Below are positions 1-13,724 of a stretch of 64,000 bases of DNA, piece after piece (the first letter of the stretch is position 1; each line of letters begins with the position of its first letter). Location: positions 1,240,001 through 1,304,000 of the forward strand of contig JADANN010000389.1 of assembly GCA_018806985.1 (NCBI GenBank), in the 5' to 3' direction. Made by a program: the position numbers and the translations under genes. The stretch is from Angiostrongylus vasorum (Eukaryota > Nematoda > Chromadorea > Rhabditida > Metastrongylidae). The notes under the pieces were generated by a model. It was not told the origin of the DNA. It did not search any database and saw nothing but the letters and a program-made list of their open reading frames with translations.

Positions 1-3000
1 TGACGCTGCACACTGCATGCAGTGGCATTCTTTGAACTGGAGGCATTTCTGAACCTGGTCACTGTCCACACTATCTAGGCCCCACAGTCTCTTCAACAGC
101 AGCCTTCTCTCACCGCAAAGTAAGGAATCAAATGAGAAGTTATTAAAAGGGCATTCTCCTATGCACCACGTTCGGTACAGCATCTGCATTGGATTAGCCG
201 TCGATTGATTATGAAAAGTACAGGAAAACAGTTCTATGTGTTGAAATAAAAACAAAGGAAAGAAAATGACACCTACTGGTGTCATACCGGCCCCCTCCCT
301 CAACTGAGGCCTATAGAGGTCCCTCGTCGCGATAGTGTTAAATGAGCGATGTGGGAAGATGCAACTGCTTAGAGCGAAAAAGAAGTAATAAAGCACTTAC
401 CGCTAATGACCATAACCCGAATAATTGTGGATGCATTGCACCCTCGAAGAATTCTGGTGCGAGTCATAAATGCTATGTTAACTTCTGTACCAAACGTAAC
501 ATAACTTCTCTACCAAGCAAAACATGACTTCTTTATTAAACATAAGAGGAATCAAAAAGAAAGATTTCTCCTTTAAAAAATTTATCCTCCAGGGATTTCT
601 CAGCTTAATATCTTTAATGCATTCAACATACCCGTCAATTCTTTCCATTACATGAATGAACGCCGTACACGATACCGTGCTGCAATCACCCTCAGAAAAT
701 CTGGTCGATTCCGAAAGACGACGCCTTTTCAACCTTGGCGAGAAACGGACTCGACATAGAAGATAGTACTCCTGCAACTCTGTCAAGATACCATCTTATC
801 ACCAGATCCTAGTTAGATAGTAGATGGATCTCAGCACATTTAATATGATAAATCTCCAGTGGCAACAGATTTCTTGAAGTTTCTTGAAGGTAGCAAATCT
901 TCGTGACCATAGTTTCTTTGTCCGGGTTATATTCTAATTTTCGACAAACTTTTTTTTCTCTGTGTAACGCTTTTAAATCCTTAATTTAGTCTAATATAGG
1001 TTCTTTTCTCTCATATAACGATAATTTGCAATTAAGAAATCTAGTCACTAGCTGCTGAAAGAGAGCACAACTGGGTGAATGAATAAAGAAATGGAATAAA
1101 AGAACACATTTACGAAAACGTCAGCCTTGCAAGGTATGCACTGAGCTGAGATTAACGCAAACAGATTGTTCCTTTTAAAATTTTGACGGTTCATGCTGTC
1201 GGGATAACCCTTACCTTCTCTTGATCAGATGGTCCTTCTTCGGAACCAACGTATCCACCTTCGGTACGGCAATCTTCGACCTCAGAAAGCCACGCCTAAA
1301 TCATTACTTTGTAGTGCAGTATATCTTCTGAAACCAATATTAACTTTAACTTAGTCGACGTACTACAATATAGTCCCTATATACGTACTTAATGAAGAAC
1401 CACATGAAAATGGTCGACCTTGCACCTATATCACGTTGTAATTGCAGGACACTATGAGGGGGTGCAGTGATTGGTCAAAAGGATCATTAAAGAAAGATTT
1501 ATGCTAACTGTCGATGTCATGAGATTCAACATCTCAGGAAGCCAAGTTCTGCAGAACTTTTCCGTCATCCGTCCAATCATTCATCATCAGCTCTAAGGTT
1601 CAGAACTGCTCCACAAACGCAAATAACGTGCTGTGAGCGCGTATCAGCGTGAAAACAATACTTGATACCACGATATATAACGCTTCCTATAGAATCTCAC
1701 GAGTTGACACTCTAAGTTACCCATGTGTTGGATGAGGATTCTCAAGAAGAAAAACGGTCAACTCATACGTTTATGGTTTCATTTCCCCACCAAAACCACG
1801 TTCTCTAGGGCTGAATGGGTTCTCATCCTGACTTTCAAAAGCAGGACAAAATTTAGATATTGCTCCTCAAAAGAAAAAAATCTGGTTACATTTCCATGAA
1901 CACTGTGTCCAAATTCTTCATATGATGCTTAGTACACTTTTTGTAGTTCTCTGCCGTGACTGTTTCGTTAGGCGTTAGACAATTGCAGTGAATAATTCCA
2001 CACAGAGACCACTTAACAGTAATCCTAAACTTGTTGTGATTCAAATCCAGCTTTGTAGAGTGTTCGAAGCTTCACATTTCTAGAAGCATTTCAGTCGTCT
2101 TCGTTGCGCAAAAGAAACGAAGAGCATACAGCAAAACACCGACTTCTTCGATTTTGGGTCAAGTGCTGTGACAACCAGTTATCGAGGTTTCAACCTTTCG
2201 AATTCTTGCTTCAAATAGTGAACGACTGTAAAGCAGTCGACGTGGAGTTCTCCGCCAAATGGTCTTGTGGTTGTTAGTGGATCAGCACCAATGATTTGCA
2301 CCAACTGATCGTTGTCTACTTCCTGTTACCACGCTATTCATTTTCGAGACTATCGCCTCCCTCGCTAAACCTCCTTTGAACCATCACTCTACTGAAGGTC
2401 TGATCACAGTTCCTGGGACAAATGCGCTGTTGATGTCGCTGATCTACTTTCAATACTTTATGAACCATTTTAAACCAGAAGAATCTTTTTCCAACATCAT
2501 TTATATACCTTTAGAATACAAAATAAGGAGTAACAAATCATTTCTAAACCATTAGCGAAGAACACAAAGGGATAAATGCTCATCAGATGGTGCATACCAT
2601 AACCACATTTATTTAAAAAAGATACTCCAATGTAAAATGGCAAATTCAAAGCACGAAAAAAAATCGTGTTTATTTTTTTAATACTAACCGAGAAGTTTTG
2701 GAAAAGGACTGACCGGAGTACTAGTGCCATCGACAACAAGTCGTACTGAGTTGAGGAAGTTCAAGGGAAAGAGTTTGAGACTTGTCGAACAATTGTCGAC
2801 GCAGGTAACGTCTTTGCTTGTTTTGTCATATTCAAAATGTTTACGCTTGACTTAATGTTTAATATACATACTATTAAAAAAACCGAAACACTAAGGGAAG
2901 AAGAATGCAAAATCATGAAAATTTTTAGATTCACAAATAAGTACCTATCGGTAAACACTAAGACCTTAAGCTTTTTTATACCACGTTTTGATCTCAGTAT

Positions 3001-3440
3001 GAATTACAATTCAAGGCTTCTTCTAATGAACCGTAGATTTCCACTAGCCAAGACTTTCGTTTCGTCAAACGAGATTTTCCTTTGTTTATGTTCCTCGTTC
3101 ACTATAAGTGTGTGCTACCACAATTCAGATATCGACGATGAAAGTTCCATAGGGTTAGTGAATTTCACGAAGACCATAAGCTACATTAGGTATGCTTCTG
3201 GACCTCGTTCAGAGAGTGGGTGTGACTTTGGCACATAGAGTAATTTATGGAGACAGTCCAGTGTACAAATTAGCATTTGAGGATGTAAGGTTTGATCAAT
3301 TCTTATGAAGAATTTCAACCGGTGAGATAAGATACACCCTTGCTACCTCGTTGTATTGTATTATGCGCTGACTACAAGCACTAATACGATTTCAATTTTC
3401 ATATCCTTCCAATGTTTTTTTCATTACGCCCTTCCAAAAG
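1..3440. other. no gene or repeat recognised
   Basis: AT-rich sequence. The longest open frame (2837-3238, plus) reads as non-coding composition with no recognisable motif. I see no SINE-A, SINE-C, repeat B or Penelope pieces here. Confidence 0.4.
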
Positions 3441-3447
3441 CTTAACG

Positions 3448-4017
3448 TCAAGCACAAAACACTGCAAGCAACTCACAGTGTGTCACATAGGAAAAGAATT
3501 CCTGGAAACGTTCACACCTGCAACTGCGATTCGTCTTCAAAGGTCTGTTCGTAGATCGGCGCCGGGCATCCATGAACGGTCGAAACGTGGTCGCACAGCT
3601 GCTCAGGCGTCTCCAGACCGCCACAGCGACAACACGAACATACAATAACAATTGATGACATCCTGAATAGTCTAAAGAGATATTTGAACAAAAATACAGT
3701 ACTACAGAGACGAGCGACCTAAAGTTGAATAAAATGAATACGAAGCCACGACTAGAAAAGTGTACGAAAATAAAACCAATGGACAAGAAACCAGAATGAC
3801 AAACCACTAAATTTGGCTCACTCCATAGTTCAGAAATTGCGCAAATACTGAGTTCGCAGATGTTTTGGGCGAAACTAGCGACAGAAAGACGGCATACATA
3901 ATTTCCTACAGTTTCCAATTTCCTTAAAAATTTGTTGTCGTAATAAATAAGAGGATATGTCCACGGGATGACTAAAAAATAACTCGCTACTGTAAAATCC
4001 CCGTAATTATTCCTCAA
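3448..4017 (-). other. long open frame of doubtful status
   Basis: A 189-codon open frame opening at TTG, without an ATG near the start. It is rich in F, V, S and C and matches nothing I know. It lies directly downstream of the decayed transposase on the same strand, so it may be part of that element or chance. Confidence 0.15.
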
Positions 4018-4069
4018 TCATAAGCTTTAGAAGGAATGAGTAAGAGAAGAAAGCGTAGAATTTGGAGTT

Positions 4070-4393
4070 TTATTTTAAACTCAATATGGGCATCTGTCTT
4101 CGCCACCAGCTCCTCAAGCCTCTCTGGAGTGCATCTAGTGATTTCGCCAGGAACTTCTGTGAGATAGATATAGCTTCGCGTATTCGCACAACAAGTTCTT
4201 CCCAAGTAGATGGTTTGTACAGTAGACTTGTTCTTTTGACCAATCCTAGAGAAAAAAAGTCGCACGATGTTAGGTCAGTGCTTCTGGCTCGGTAATCACG
4301 CAGGTGACGACGACCACAGATCGAAATTAGAACGGCGAACGCTTCCTCCAGTATTAGTTTACGGGTCTTGTAGGCATGACCCCTGCTTGACAA
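4070..4393 (-). pseudogene. decayed mariner-type transposase, C-terminal part
   Basis: The minus-strand reading contains RSTDLTSCDFFSLGLVKR followed by KPSTWEELVVRIREAI. This resembles the end of DDE transposases of the mariner superfamily, where a proline, aspartate, leucine block is followed by C/S-D-F/Y-x-L-x-x-L/Y and then a P-x-x-x-E-E-L-x-x-R-I helix. The N-terminal part and the start are missing and frames drift, so it is a fossil. Confidence 0.5.
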
Positions 4394-4399
4394 TTCTTG

Positions 4400-7270
4400 A
4401 TCGTCTTAGCGTCATATGCGCTTGTCTTCCTTTAATGGTCTTCCGCTAGCTCCTGAATTTAACAACCGATCTCCGAACTTAGTAACGTCCGGCTAACTGA
4501 GCACGCTCCTGCAGGGTAAGACGTCCAACACCGTTTGCAGGGCTTCCAAACTTCTAACAAAACAGTCGATCAGAAAACAACATAAATTTAATTCTCATGC
4601 AATAAGGAACATGCACAAAAAATTTGCGAAAAAACAATACAATATACAAATAAATAATAAAATCACAAGTGTCTGTATTCGTGCTGGGTGAAGTTAAAAA
4701 CCATAAGTGTCTTAAAACAGGAAGTTGCCTTTCAATCAGGCTTTGGATGTTCGATGCAGTCAACAGAAGATTAAAAGCAATCTTGTACTCGTTCTGAGAG
4801 GAGAGCAAGCGCACGTGAGTTGTTGGTTAGCCTACACGAACTACGGTGCTTATTTGACTTCCGCAGAGACGCCAACAATTTCGCCAATTTCATAGTCGGC
4901 AGAACCCAATATGGAACTGCACCTTAACGATTTGTTGCACAACCAGTGTATCAGCTCATCAAGCCCATGAAAATAATGGCTACTGGCTTGTGGAAAAGAC
5001 CGTATATTGTGTCATGCTAAAACCTATAACCTAACGAAAGTAAAGCATAGTTGAAGTACAAGGACTGAACTAGCTCTAACAAGTGAAAAAAAATTACAGT
5101 TAAAACAAACCCACGACAAGCGCTAGGACAATCCAAAGAATGAACACGTAAAAAAAAATTCTTAGAGCAACCCTTTACGAATATGGAAAAAGTTCAAGCC
5201 TGCCTCATAAATTATCGCATTTCGATTTAGAAGCAAACACACGACAAGAAGGAGGGATTTCACTGCAGTCTTGATATACAACTAGATATATTGTTTTGTC
5301 AACAACAACCCAAGCAGATGACACCATTGAACAAATTGGGGTACCCAGAAGACTCTGCTGTCAAATTGAAGACGCAGTTCTAGATGTTATGAATGTATAT
5401 GTCAAGGGGAAAGGACGAACGTCTTTGGTCTGACTAAAATAAAAAGCAGACATGATGAAGATCTGAGAAGCTTCACAGCAGTGCGAAAAAACAAGAGTCA
5501 TATTAGATGTGCCTGAAGTGGACAATAACAGTCAGTGTCAGAAACAAAGAGCAATATTTGAAATCCGTTATAATGTGAAGCACCTTCATAAGGAGCGGGA
5601 CATAAAATAAGTACTATGGGTGTGTAGATGAAGCAAGGAGTGCGAAACGAGTATAACGGAAGGATATTCCTAATCCCTCAGACAAATATTTAACAGAATA
5701 TGTGTAATGGGAAATTTTCATTAGTGTCAATACATTAGCGAATAATCCGGTGATGCGATCAGAAACAAGGAATGAAGTAAATGACTTTGTGCTAGCAGAA
5801 ATTAAAAACGCTAAGTAGTATGGCTCAAATTATATACCATATCAGCAATCTTTTCAACAGAGTAGCTTCAGAGAGAATAATCTCAAGTTGATGACGTTAA
5901 GATTACTAATTTCTATTTAGGAAAGAAAGTGGAAGAAAAGTGCTAGACTGCAATAGGCTTCGTCCGTAGCTCACATCACGAAAGCTCGCGAACAAGTTAT
6001 AGATACAGAAGTACGCTAGATAAAAGTAGAAGCTGCAGGAACTAGAGTGGGTTCATCAAGAAAATAAAAAGAGTAAAACCGATTAAGCCTTTCTTGACAT
6101 TGAAAAAAATTTTCAACAAGGAACACATCTGAACATCGTTGTGACAAAACAGGTCGCAGAGGAGAACATCTAATATGCTGGGCTTTTCTAATAACCACAC
6201 AGCTAATAATCCAGACCTACACGGGGGTGTGCTATGGCGAGCGATATTGGGGATGGACACTTCTTCGAAAGAAAAAAGAACGATTTCTTTATTCTGAAAA
6301 TACCAGAGCCGAACACCATGCCTCCGGATTGTGGCTGGTCTGTAACATCACAACAACAGCAGGACTTCACAGTGAAAATGAGAAAGCTCCATTGAGTCAT
6401 GGAATTCGAGGACTTTGAAAAAATAAATAGCGAAAAGTGCACATGACACATAGAGTTGTCGTCCAGGACGAAACGCAAAACAAACCAGTGGTTCCTCTCT
6501 TCTTCTGCTCCTACGCTCATGCTTAAGACTTATGAAATTGGGACAAGTATGAGAAGTGCTGTATCAGTGGGACGTGTAGCGTTATGGGACATTCCGTAAG
6601 GTTTGTCCAATATTTCTTTCTAACTTAATCTGCTTGATGTGGAATATTTTCTTCACACCTTCTTCCCTAAGACCCCACACTGTATGTTCTGTCTCATTGT
6701 GCGGATTGCAGCAGTCACTGCACTCGATTCGTCTCCTCGCGTCCATCATCCACGAAAAGTTTTCGATTCCGGCTTCGTAATGAACATCGTTGAATGCTGG
6801 TTGAGTCGATTCTCTTTTGAATCCTTAGATGGCCATGATAATGCGTTCTAACACTTATCGCAGAGAACGTGCTTTTACTAGGTGTGGTGCCAATTTCCCA
6901 ACCCCGGAGTGATAGGAGGTTTTGTGGACCTGGTGCGAGGTTGGACCAGCTTTCAGGCGGTTAATTTGGGCCTTCCAAATAATAAATGACGTTACTACTA
7001 CTATTACGCCACCAGCCCCCTATGTGGATTAAAGAGGAAAAACAAACAGAAATATTTTTTAAAAAAATGTTCTGGCGACAGATGCCCATACTTCCTCCAC
7101 AGGCTAGTGATTTTTAGCCATAGCAAGAATACTGAATAATCGATGTTTGGGAATAATATCAAGGAAGCAAAGGTTGGAAAAAAAGAAGTCGAAATGACAA
7201 CGGTAATGAAGTAGCTTAAACGGAGTGGAGAAGTATGCGAAGTGTGGGGCAAGAAAATATTCCTTCAATT
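4400..7270. other. no gene recognised
   Basis: No conserved exon found. The stretch around 5260-6000 has scattered short open segments with a faint retroelement feel, but I could not match a motif firmly enough to call it. Confidence 0.35.
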
Positions 7271-7280
7271 TTAACTTATT

Positions 7281-7545
7281 ATTTTACAGCCTACTCTTTT
7301 TAATGGCAGGGTATTCATTGCGAAATATAACTTTGATGATGCTGAGATATTTGCAAAACTCCGGACCGCAGGTGTCTACGGTGGGGAACGAACGCGCTAT
7401 TGTCTTTTCCGGGGAGTAGCGCGCTCACCACCACACCATGCAGGTCTTTCGTTTCGCCCTGTGTCTCAGTTAGTTCTATTGATCTTTTGCCATCAGCAAT
7501 CATCCGCCAGCGGGATTGATCTGGGGAGCCCAAATCGGCAACGAA
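7281..7545 (-). repeat. SINE-C copy
   Basis: Read on the minus strand it has a tRNA-like head (TGTGGTGGTGAGCGCG as A box, GCGTTCGTTCCC as B box), the shared tail (CGGAGTTTTGCAAATATCTC) and the end with GTAGGCTGTAAAATA. Confidence 0.7.
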
Positions 7546-7589
7546 CCCAGTTAAGCTGAGGCTGCAGTTATAATCACAATTTTAACTTA

Positions 7590-7678
7590 TTATTTTATTG
7601 CCTACTCTTTTTAGCGGTAGGGTATGTATTGCGAAATATAACTTTAATGATGCTGAGATATTTGCAGGACTCCGGATT
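7590..7678 (-). repeat. SINE-C, 3' end only
   Basis: A second copy of the tail end (TTGCCTACTCTTTTTAGCGG on the plus strand to about GCAGGACTCCGGA), truncated, in tandem with the copy just upstream. Confidence 0.6.
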
Positions 7679-7689
7679 CCTTCAATTAT

Positions 7690-10600
7690 CCAAGATCTGA
7701 TTTTTTAATCACTAATAGCAGGCTATGGTTGTATAAGATAGAGACTAACAAAGTTCTCCAAAACGAAAGGCTAATGAAATAAATGAGAACATTTTCAGTC
7801 TTCATTTCGGCAATATGAGCTGGGTACGGCAGCTTCAAATGGGTGCTGATGTAAGTAGACAATGTTTGACGAGAAACATAAAGACGGCCCACAAGGGATG
7901 AAAGGAACGTCGTCGGTGGCGATGACATTCGCTAAGATACGTTTTGGAGTTAAAGTCGGTTTCGTAAAGTATTATGACGCTGCATGCTAGATGCTCTAAT
8001 ACCGACTGCTGCAGGATGAGTTGTCCGCTGAAAAACAAATCACTACCAAAGAGATATCAATACCACCAACAGACATCCTACATCAAAGAGCATCGTCGGG
8101 TCAGGTTGCTTAAAAAATTCATATAGCTTTCGATTTTTTCGCCAAGTGTTCTCATCCACACACGAGTCTAACCGCTGTCCGAACTATGCCAATTAATCGA
8201 CAAAGCCCTCTCGTTTCCGCAGAAGCGCTGCTGCCTTACAGACAGATTTATAAAAAAAAAGCACAAACAAAGTGCAACGACATCAATAATTCCATTGATT
8301 TAAGTGTCAGCACAGACTATTATCGGTCCGACATACACGCTTTCGACCCATCTACGGATTGATTAACGACTACTTCGAAACGATATTTTATTTCTTTCTG
8401 CTTTCTAAGATGACAAACTATAATGTGCATGATTTAGGAGAAGCATATATGTAGAAGAACAACTTGTGAAATGAACTTCCATATAGCAGAGTCCACTAAT
8501 TCGATTCCGAATTGTTCCTGGAAACATTTTCGGCCACCATTCATTAAACAAATGCAGTGGGGCTACGAGGACAGCGAGGGTTTTTCGTCAAGTGTTGAAA
8601 TAGGGCTTCCATAGTCTAAAATTAGTGAGAGAGCAGACATAACTCTAAGCACATTGGCGGAAGATAGAAGAGACTGAAGAGTCTGCTCATTCGTGTCCCC
8701 GTGTGTGTTCTGCAGCAGCTGCTCACCAGCTGCACAGCTGCAGCATGTTGGCCTCTTCCTCAGTGCTAACGTTCATGTCGCGCTGCTGTCACTCCTGTCC
8801 CCACCACCAACGTCCTCATGGGCCGCCATCATTCGTGTTCCTCACTGCCGATCTCCTTATCGAGCCACTCTTACTCGTGGTTCTCAGTGCCAACGTCCTC
8901 GTTGGGCTGATGTCACTCAGGTCGGGTTTCTGTGGCTGTATAAATTCTTGCACGCTTGTCGCGAGTCATTCTCCATCATGATGGGGCAAAAAAATCGGCG
9001 ATGACGACATTGCAGACAATGCATTTTTCCTTATGAGAAACACTTACGTCAACATCCAATAAAGATGGTGTAATCGATGAAAAAAGTGCCCTTGTGTTTA
9101 CGTGAAAGAGGAAGCTGAAAGATAAGAAGATAAGAAAGAAGAAAAAAAAGGGTTTGGGATAATGTTTAGCGGAACAGAGAACACAAGTTTTCAGTGTACA
9201 CTAGAATTTTTTTCCAGTGGAGGTGTGAGAGAATAGAGAATATCAAGGCAAACAGGAATAAGTTTGAAACTGCGAAAAAAAGAAATGTGTTCAGTTTTGA
9301 GAAACAAGTTCGTTTGAAGCTTGCTAGACGTCAGACACGATAGTAAGGTCGTGAAATCATTCACTTTACACAGGATCCGGTAATTGAAAGATTGAAGAGT
9401 AAAAGAAAAAAATGCAACGAAAAGAGGAAAGGAAAGACAGAGGGAAAATTTAACATTCTCGACAGAAAATGTCAGCATGAAAACCGACCAGTTTTTGCGC
9501 TGAGATGCTTAGAGTACCACTTCAAAATACCAAAAAAATGTTATACCATTAATACGGAGCTCCCATAAAGACTTCCTCTCCTTAAGCTGCATTGTGATGA
9601 ATACACAGGAGACTGAGGAACTAATGTAGTGGAACATTTGCTATTTCTTCCGCAGTAACTCGGATTTCCAAACGGTATCTTCATTGAAAATAGCACGAAG
9701 TTTCACGTATGATTATTGAGGCGTGTGATTGCAAGCACATAAGCCGACACAATTTCACCAGACCATTCCGCTAACAAAGTCCGTCGCAAATGTTAGCAGA
9801 TGCGAACCGACAGCAACACATATGATTATCACTTATTCTAAAAGAGTGTGATGAATATCACTTATAATGTTTTATTAGGAATACGATCTCTCATATAACG
9901 AACGCTTGATTTGCCCAAAAATAAAGTGTTCACGTGTTGCCTCGGTTAAAACTTTAGGGAATAATTGCAAAGATATTTATGAGGGGCCTACTGTGCACTC
10001 TCACACAGATTTATCACGTGTGCCGTCGGCATACCCACTTATCACTGTGACTAGATCAGTACCTGCACTCTATTTGTCCCTGTCACGGATAAGTGCAGGT
10101 CAACGGATCCTGGCTCTTCCATCCATTAAAAGAGGAAAAAGAACCACATTTTTTGCCTGATGTCTCTTTTTTCCTGTTTCTAACGAGAATTTAGCTAAGC
10201 GTAGCTCACCAGACTCTGCCATGACATAGGTTTATCTTTACGGTAGGTTCTAAATGGGAAAGTCGAAATGTTTCTTGGCTTGGGTAACTATGTAGTACCC
10301 GTCGCTGCATAGCGCGATTCTAAATCTAATAAGGAAGATTCTATGCACGTTTCTAATTAAAATGTAGTAAAGAGCATATCGTAGTACGAGATAGAAACGG
10401 CGCTTGACAAATTTGTTTTCATTTCAGCATATTACACAGAAGTTGCTAAAAGAAGTAATTACAAACATTCGACCGGACTTTGAGTCACGGTAGTAGGGAG
10501 CAATAACGATGGTGATGAATGCATGCGCACACATCTGCAGCCGGCTGGAAATATCGACAGAGAGCTGAAAAACACCTCAGCGAGAGAGTGCCGACGCAAG

Positions 10601-11530
10601 CCACGATCGATGCGATGACGACGAGAACGGCGACGAGAACCACTGCGCCGCCTGCACCGAAAGCGGCGCTGCAAGTGCACAGGGGTACGGTAGCTCCCCC
10701 GATCGCCGCAAGACTAGCAGCCAGCAGCTGCACGTCCGCGACAGCCGCCTATCGGCCTCCAAAAAGCACTTGGAAAAAATGTCGCCGGAGAACACGAAAA
10801 GTGCAGCGATAACCTAGTGAGAAGCTAGATCGGTAACCATATAAGCGACAAACACGTTTGCGGACGTAGTGTAATTTGCAGTGGAGTCCGTAATCGACGC
10901 CGCGAATTCAAAAGTTGTTTGACATCAAAGAGATCGTATTTCACGTTGTGCTGGCGATTTTCAGAGATATACTTAGAAAATCAACGGTGGACAACCTCGA
11001 TTCGAAATCACAGTGCTATCAGCTATTGGTAAGAATGAGAATGCAGTTCAGATCGTCGTCATTAGAGCAGACTATTTCTGCACAAGCATTTCTCCGTTTT
11101 GTTCGCCCCCATCGTTTTCCGCTGCCGTTTGCAAATGCGAATGCAAAAGTGTAATGGATAGTCGATTAAACGATAACATTTTTTAAAAGAGGTGAATATG
11201 CACAGAACAAAAAAGAAAAGCGGCGGCGAATGTGAGCGGGAATTTTGTTCATGATCTGGCTAAATTATGATGACGACTTCCGCCATTGAGCCTCTTCAGT
11301 CAGCTGTCCTTTCGTCTCATGTAAAGCATTTCAGCACAGATTTCTTCTAATTTGGTTATAGCTTGACTGTCAACAAAAAACACACTGAAGTTCAATATAA
11401 TAGATGAGAGAAGAGCAAAATCGTAGAAGTGCCACTGTGGTCCTCGGGTGATGTAAAGGATAGAAAGTTTCGATCTGGCACTACATACATAACACGTTAT
11501 AAGTATATACGTATGAATCCTATTCTTAGT
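7690..11530. other. no gene recognised; two GC-rich islands
   Basis: Mostly AT-rich and without conserved exons. Two patches stand out: 8690-8990, where CTCAGTGC-AACGT type segments recur as a degraded internal repeat, and 10480-10800 (separate entry). Confidence 0.4.
10564..10753 (-). other. GC-rich island with a possible hydrophobic exon
   Basis: On the minus strand a frame reads LLAASLAAIGGATVPLC and then VVLVAVLVVIASIVACVGTL, a good membrane-spanning segment, and stops being needed at a consensus donor (CTGAG|GTGTTT). A CCGATAG acceptor lies upstream. No neighbouring exon or family was found, and alanine and valine runs arise easily in GC-rich DNA. Confidence 0.2.
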
Positions 11531-11913
11531 TACTTGGATACTTGGATGGTCCGTCCTCACTAGTTGTGTGGGCCCCAGCATAATCTCCATTCCTCCGGAA
11601 TTTTACTGGCTAGCAAATGTGGCCCCCCTGGAGTCCCGAGATAAGCCTAGCCAGTCTCCTTCAGGTTGTCACCACCACAGGCGTTCGCCGCCCTTATGGA
11701 TCAACGCGAGAATTGCCACCTTGCGACTAATTTAATATCAGGACGGTGGTGGATTTTGTTACTGGTTTACTCTTAGCTGGACTTTCAAGTGGAAACGCCG
11801 GACTCTTTCTTAGCTTGGAAGACCCTGCTGCGGGATGAATCTCTACACTGTACATCGCAGGCGGCATCCGGGAACACTTCCGAGCCATCATGAGTCGGTA
11901 AACCGCTAAGAAG
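11531..11913 (+). repeat. repeat B copy
   Basis: Nearly full length. It begins TACTTGGATACTTGGATGG and includes the CACCACCACAGGC, CCACCTTGCGACTA, GGTTTACTCTTAGCTGG and GTACATCGCAG blocks that mark all copies in this window. Confidence 0.75.
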
Positions 11914-13014
11914 GAAAACTGATTTCATGTAATTATGGTTTGCTTGTGTTTGTTACCGTTCGTTGTTGGGGGTGGTATGGATGAATCTGAAAAAAAAGGC
12001 TCTGACCTGAAATTTATCGCGCGTCTTCGCTTACTGCAACGCAAGAGAAATCTAATTCTCCAAAGGACTTCACTACCGTGAAGCTTCCTGCAAGGACGCT
12101 AAAAAAGGAATAAAACGGATAAGTTAGCGTTTTATATTGCAAACATAATAGTGATCGGTCTCCGAGAAACTCTAGAATTTCTGCGAACTGTTCGGGAACA
12201 TCACTGTGAAAGAGGACGAACAGAAAAAGACCATGACACCTGGCTCATAATGTCGCACTAAAGCGCATACGAAGAAGTCCTGAGAAACACGTTTCGCGCC
12301 AGAAATTGCCAGAAAACTGGTGGGAAAATGGTCGAATCGAACTAGTTTCTGAGACACACCATCCACTGAAGCTTGTTTCGCGGTGGAGAACGGTTTGAGA
12401 AGAAGAAGAAAGCTGTGCAGCTGGGGCAGCACCACCCTGTAGGTTTGAGAGAGAAACAAGGCAAGGGAATATCTGGAACAACAAACAGCAAATCACCAAT
12501 AAGCCGCTAAGACATTGCTCACAGAAATCCAACAGACATATCCAGAAAACACTGAAAGAAGACGTAGCAGGCTTCTGGGATGTGGTTCCCGAACATTGAA
12601 GAAATAGCACTGACCTAGCTGAATGAGTCGATGAAAACAAGGAGGAAGTACAGACACATTCCTTCGGCTCTGAAAGCTGATAAATAGTGAACCGCTAAAC
12701 CTCAGAACAACCATCCAAAGAGCACCCAGAATATATCCTCTGTAATTAAAGAAAATGAGAAACTTTAATAAGTTCTTTCATTTGCTCTTGACGATTTACT
12801 GGGAGCAATTCTCACTACTAATATCAAACGCTTTTGCATGCTTCAACATTGTGAAATTTTCAAGAACATTGTCAGCAAACCTGAAGTAAACGTCGTCATA
12901 GATTTGCACTATATTTTCTAATATTCGTAGATGAATTTGACTTTTCATTTCATAATTTAAGTTGTGGTAAGTAGAGTAGGTAAGAAAGTGGGAGAGCAAT
13001 ATACAGTGGAATAT
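11914..13014. other. no gene recognised
   Basis: The open frames on both strands around 12170-12714 overlap each other and show no family motif. Confidence 0.35.
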
Positions 13015-13298
13015 AAAGGATAAAGGATAAAGCTCTCGGCGTTGATCAATTAGGGATGCGCCACGCACTCAACTTCATTAAGCGTCGTTTGGAGGTGACT
13101 GAATGCATATCTGGCCTTTTCCAATGACTCGCGGTGGCTTACCGATGTATCGAGCCTGTGCTGCTATCCTCCCAGACAAGTCTGGTGCCAATCTGCCGAC
13201 CCCGAAGGGGGTGGAAGGTTTGGTGGGCCATGGGCACGGAGATCGATTCAACCTGTGCGTTGTAGGGCACTTCTGACCACTGCGCCACACATGCCCTA
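13015..13298 (-). repeat. SINE-A copy
   Basis: Minus-orientated, full length. On the plus strand it runs from AAAGGATAAAGCTCTCGGCG through GACAAGTCTGGTGCCAAT to CTGCGCCACACATGCCC, the tRNA-like head. Confidence 0.8.
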
Positions 13299-13724
13299 CA
13301 GTGGAACATACGGGGAGAAAACGGATGAAATGGCGATATTGAAAAATCCAAGTTTAACTTGGTTATATCTATAATAACTTGTAAATGTTTCACAAAGTTT
13401 AGTGTCATTTCTTAATTTTTGCTACTGAATATGTATTTTCTGCATTGTTTCATTTACAATGACTTTAGCTTTAAAGCAATGAGCAGCTATTACTTTATGA
13501 ACTCTCTTCTCTCAGCTAGCACGGGATTGCGATCACGTATTTTTTGAAGAATGAAGCATTCTGCTCTCTATGTGAACCGCATACGGGTGGTCTCACTGTA
13601 AGAAACAGAACTTGATTAGAACCTAATGATGACTCAAGAAAGAAGAATTCGTGAGACAGTATGAGTTAAATAGTGTCTAAGTTAATAGAAAGCCGGGCTC
13701 TTGAATGATTGGCGAGCAGGTAGT

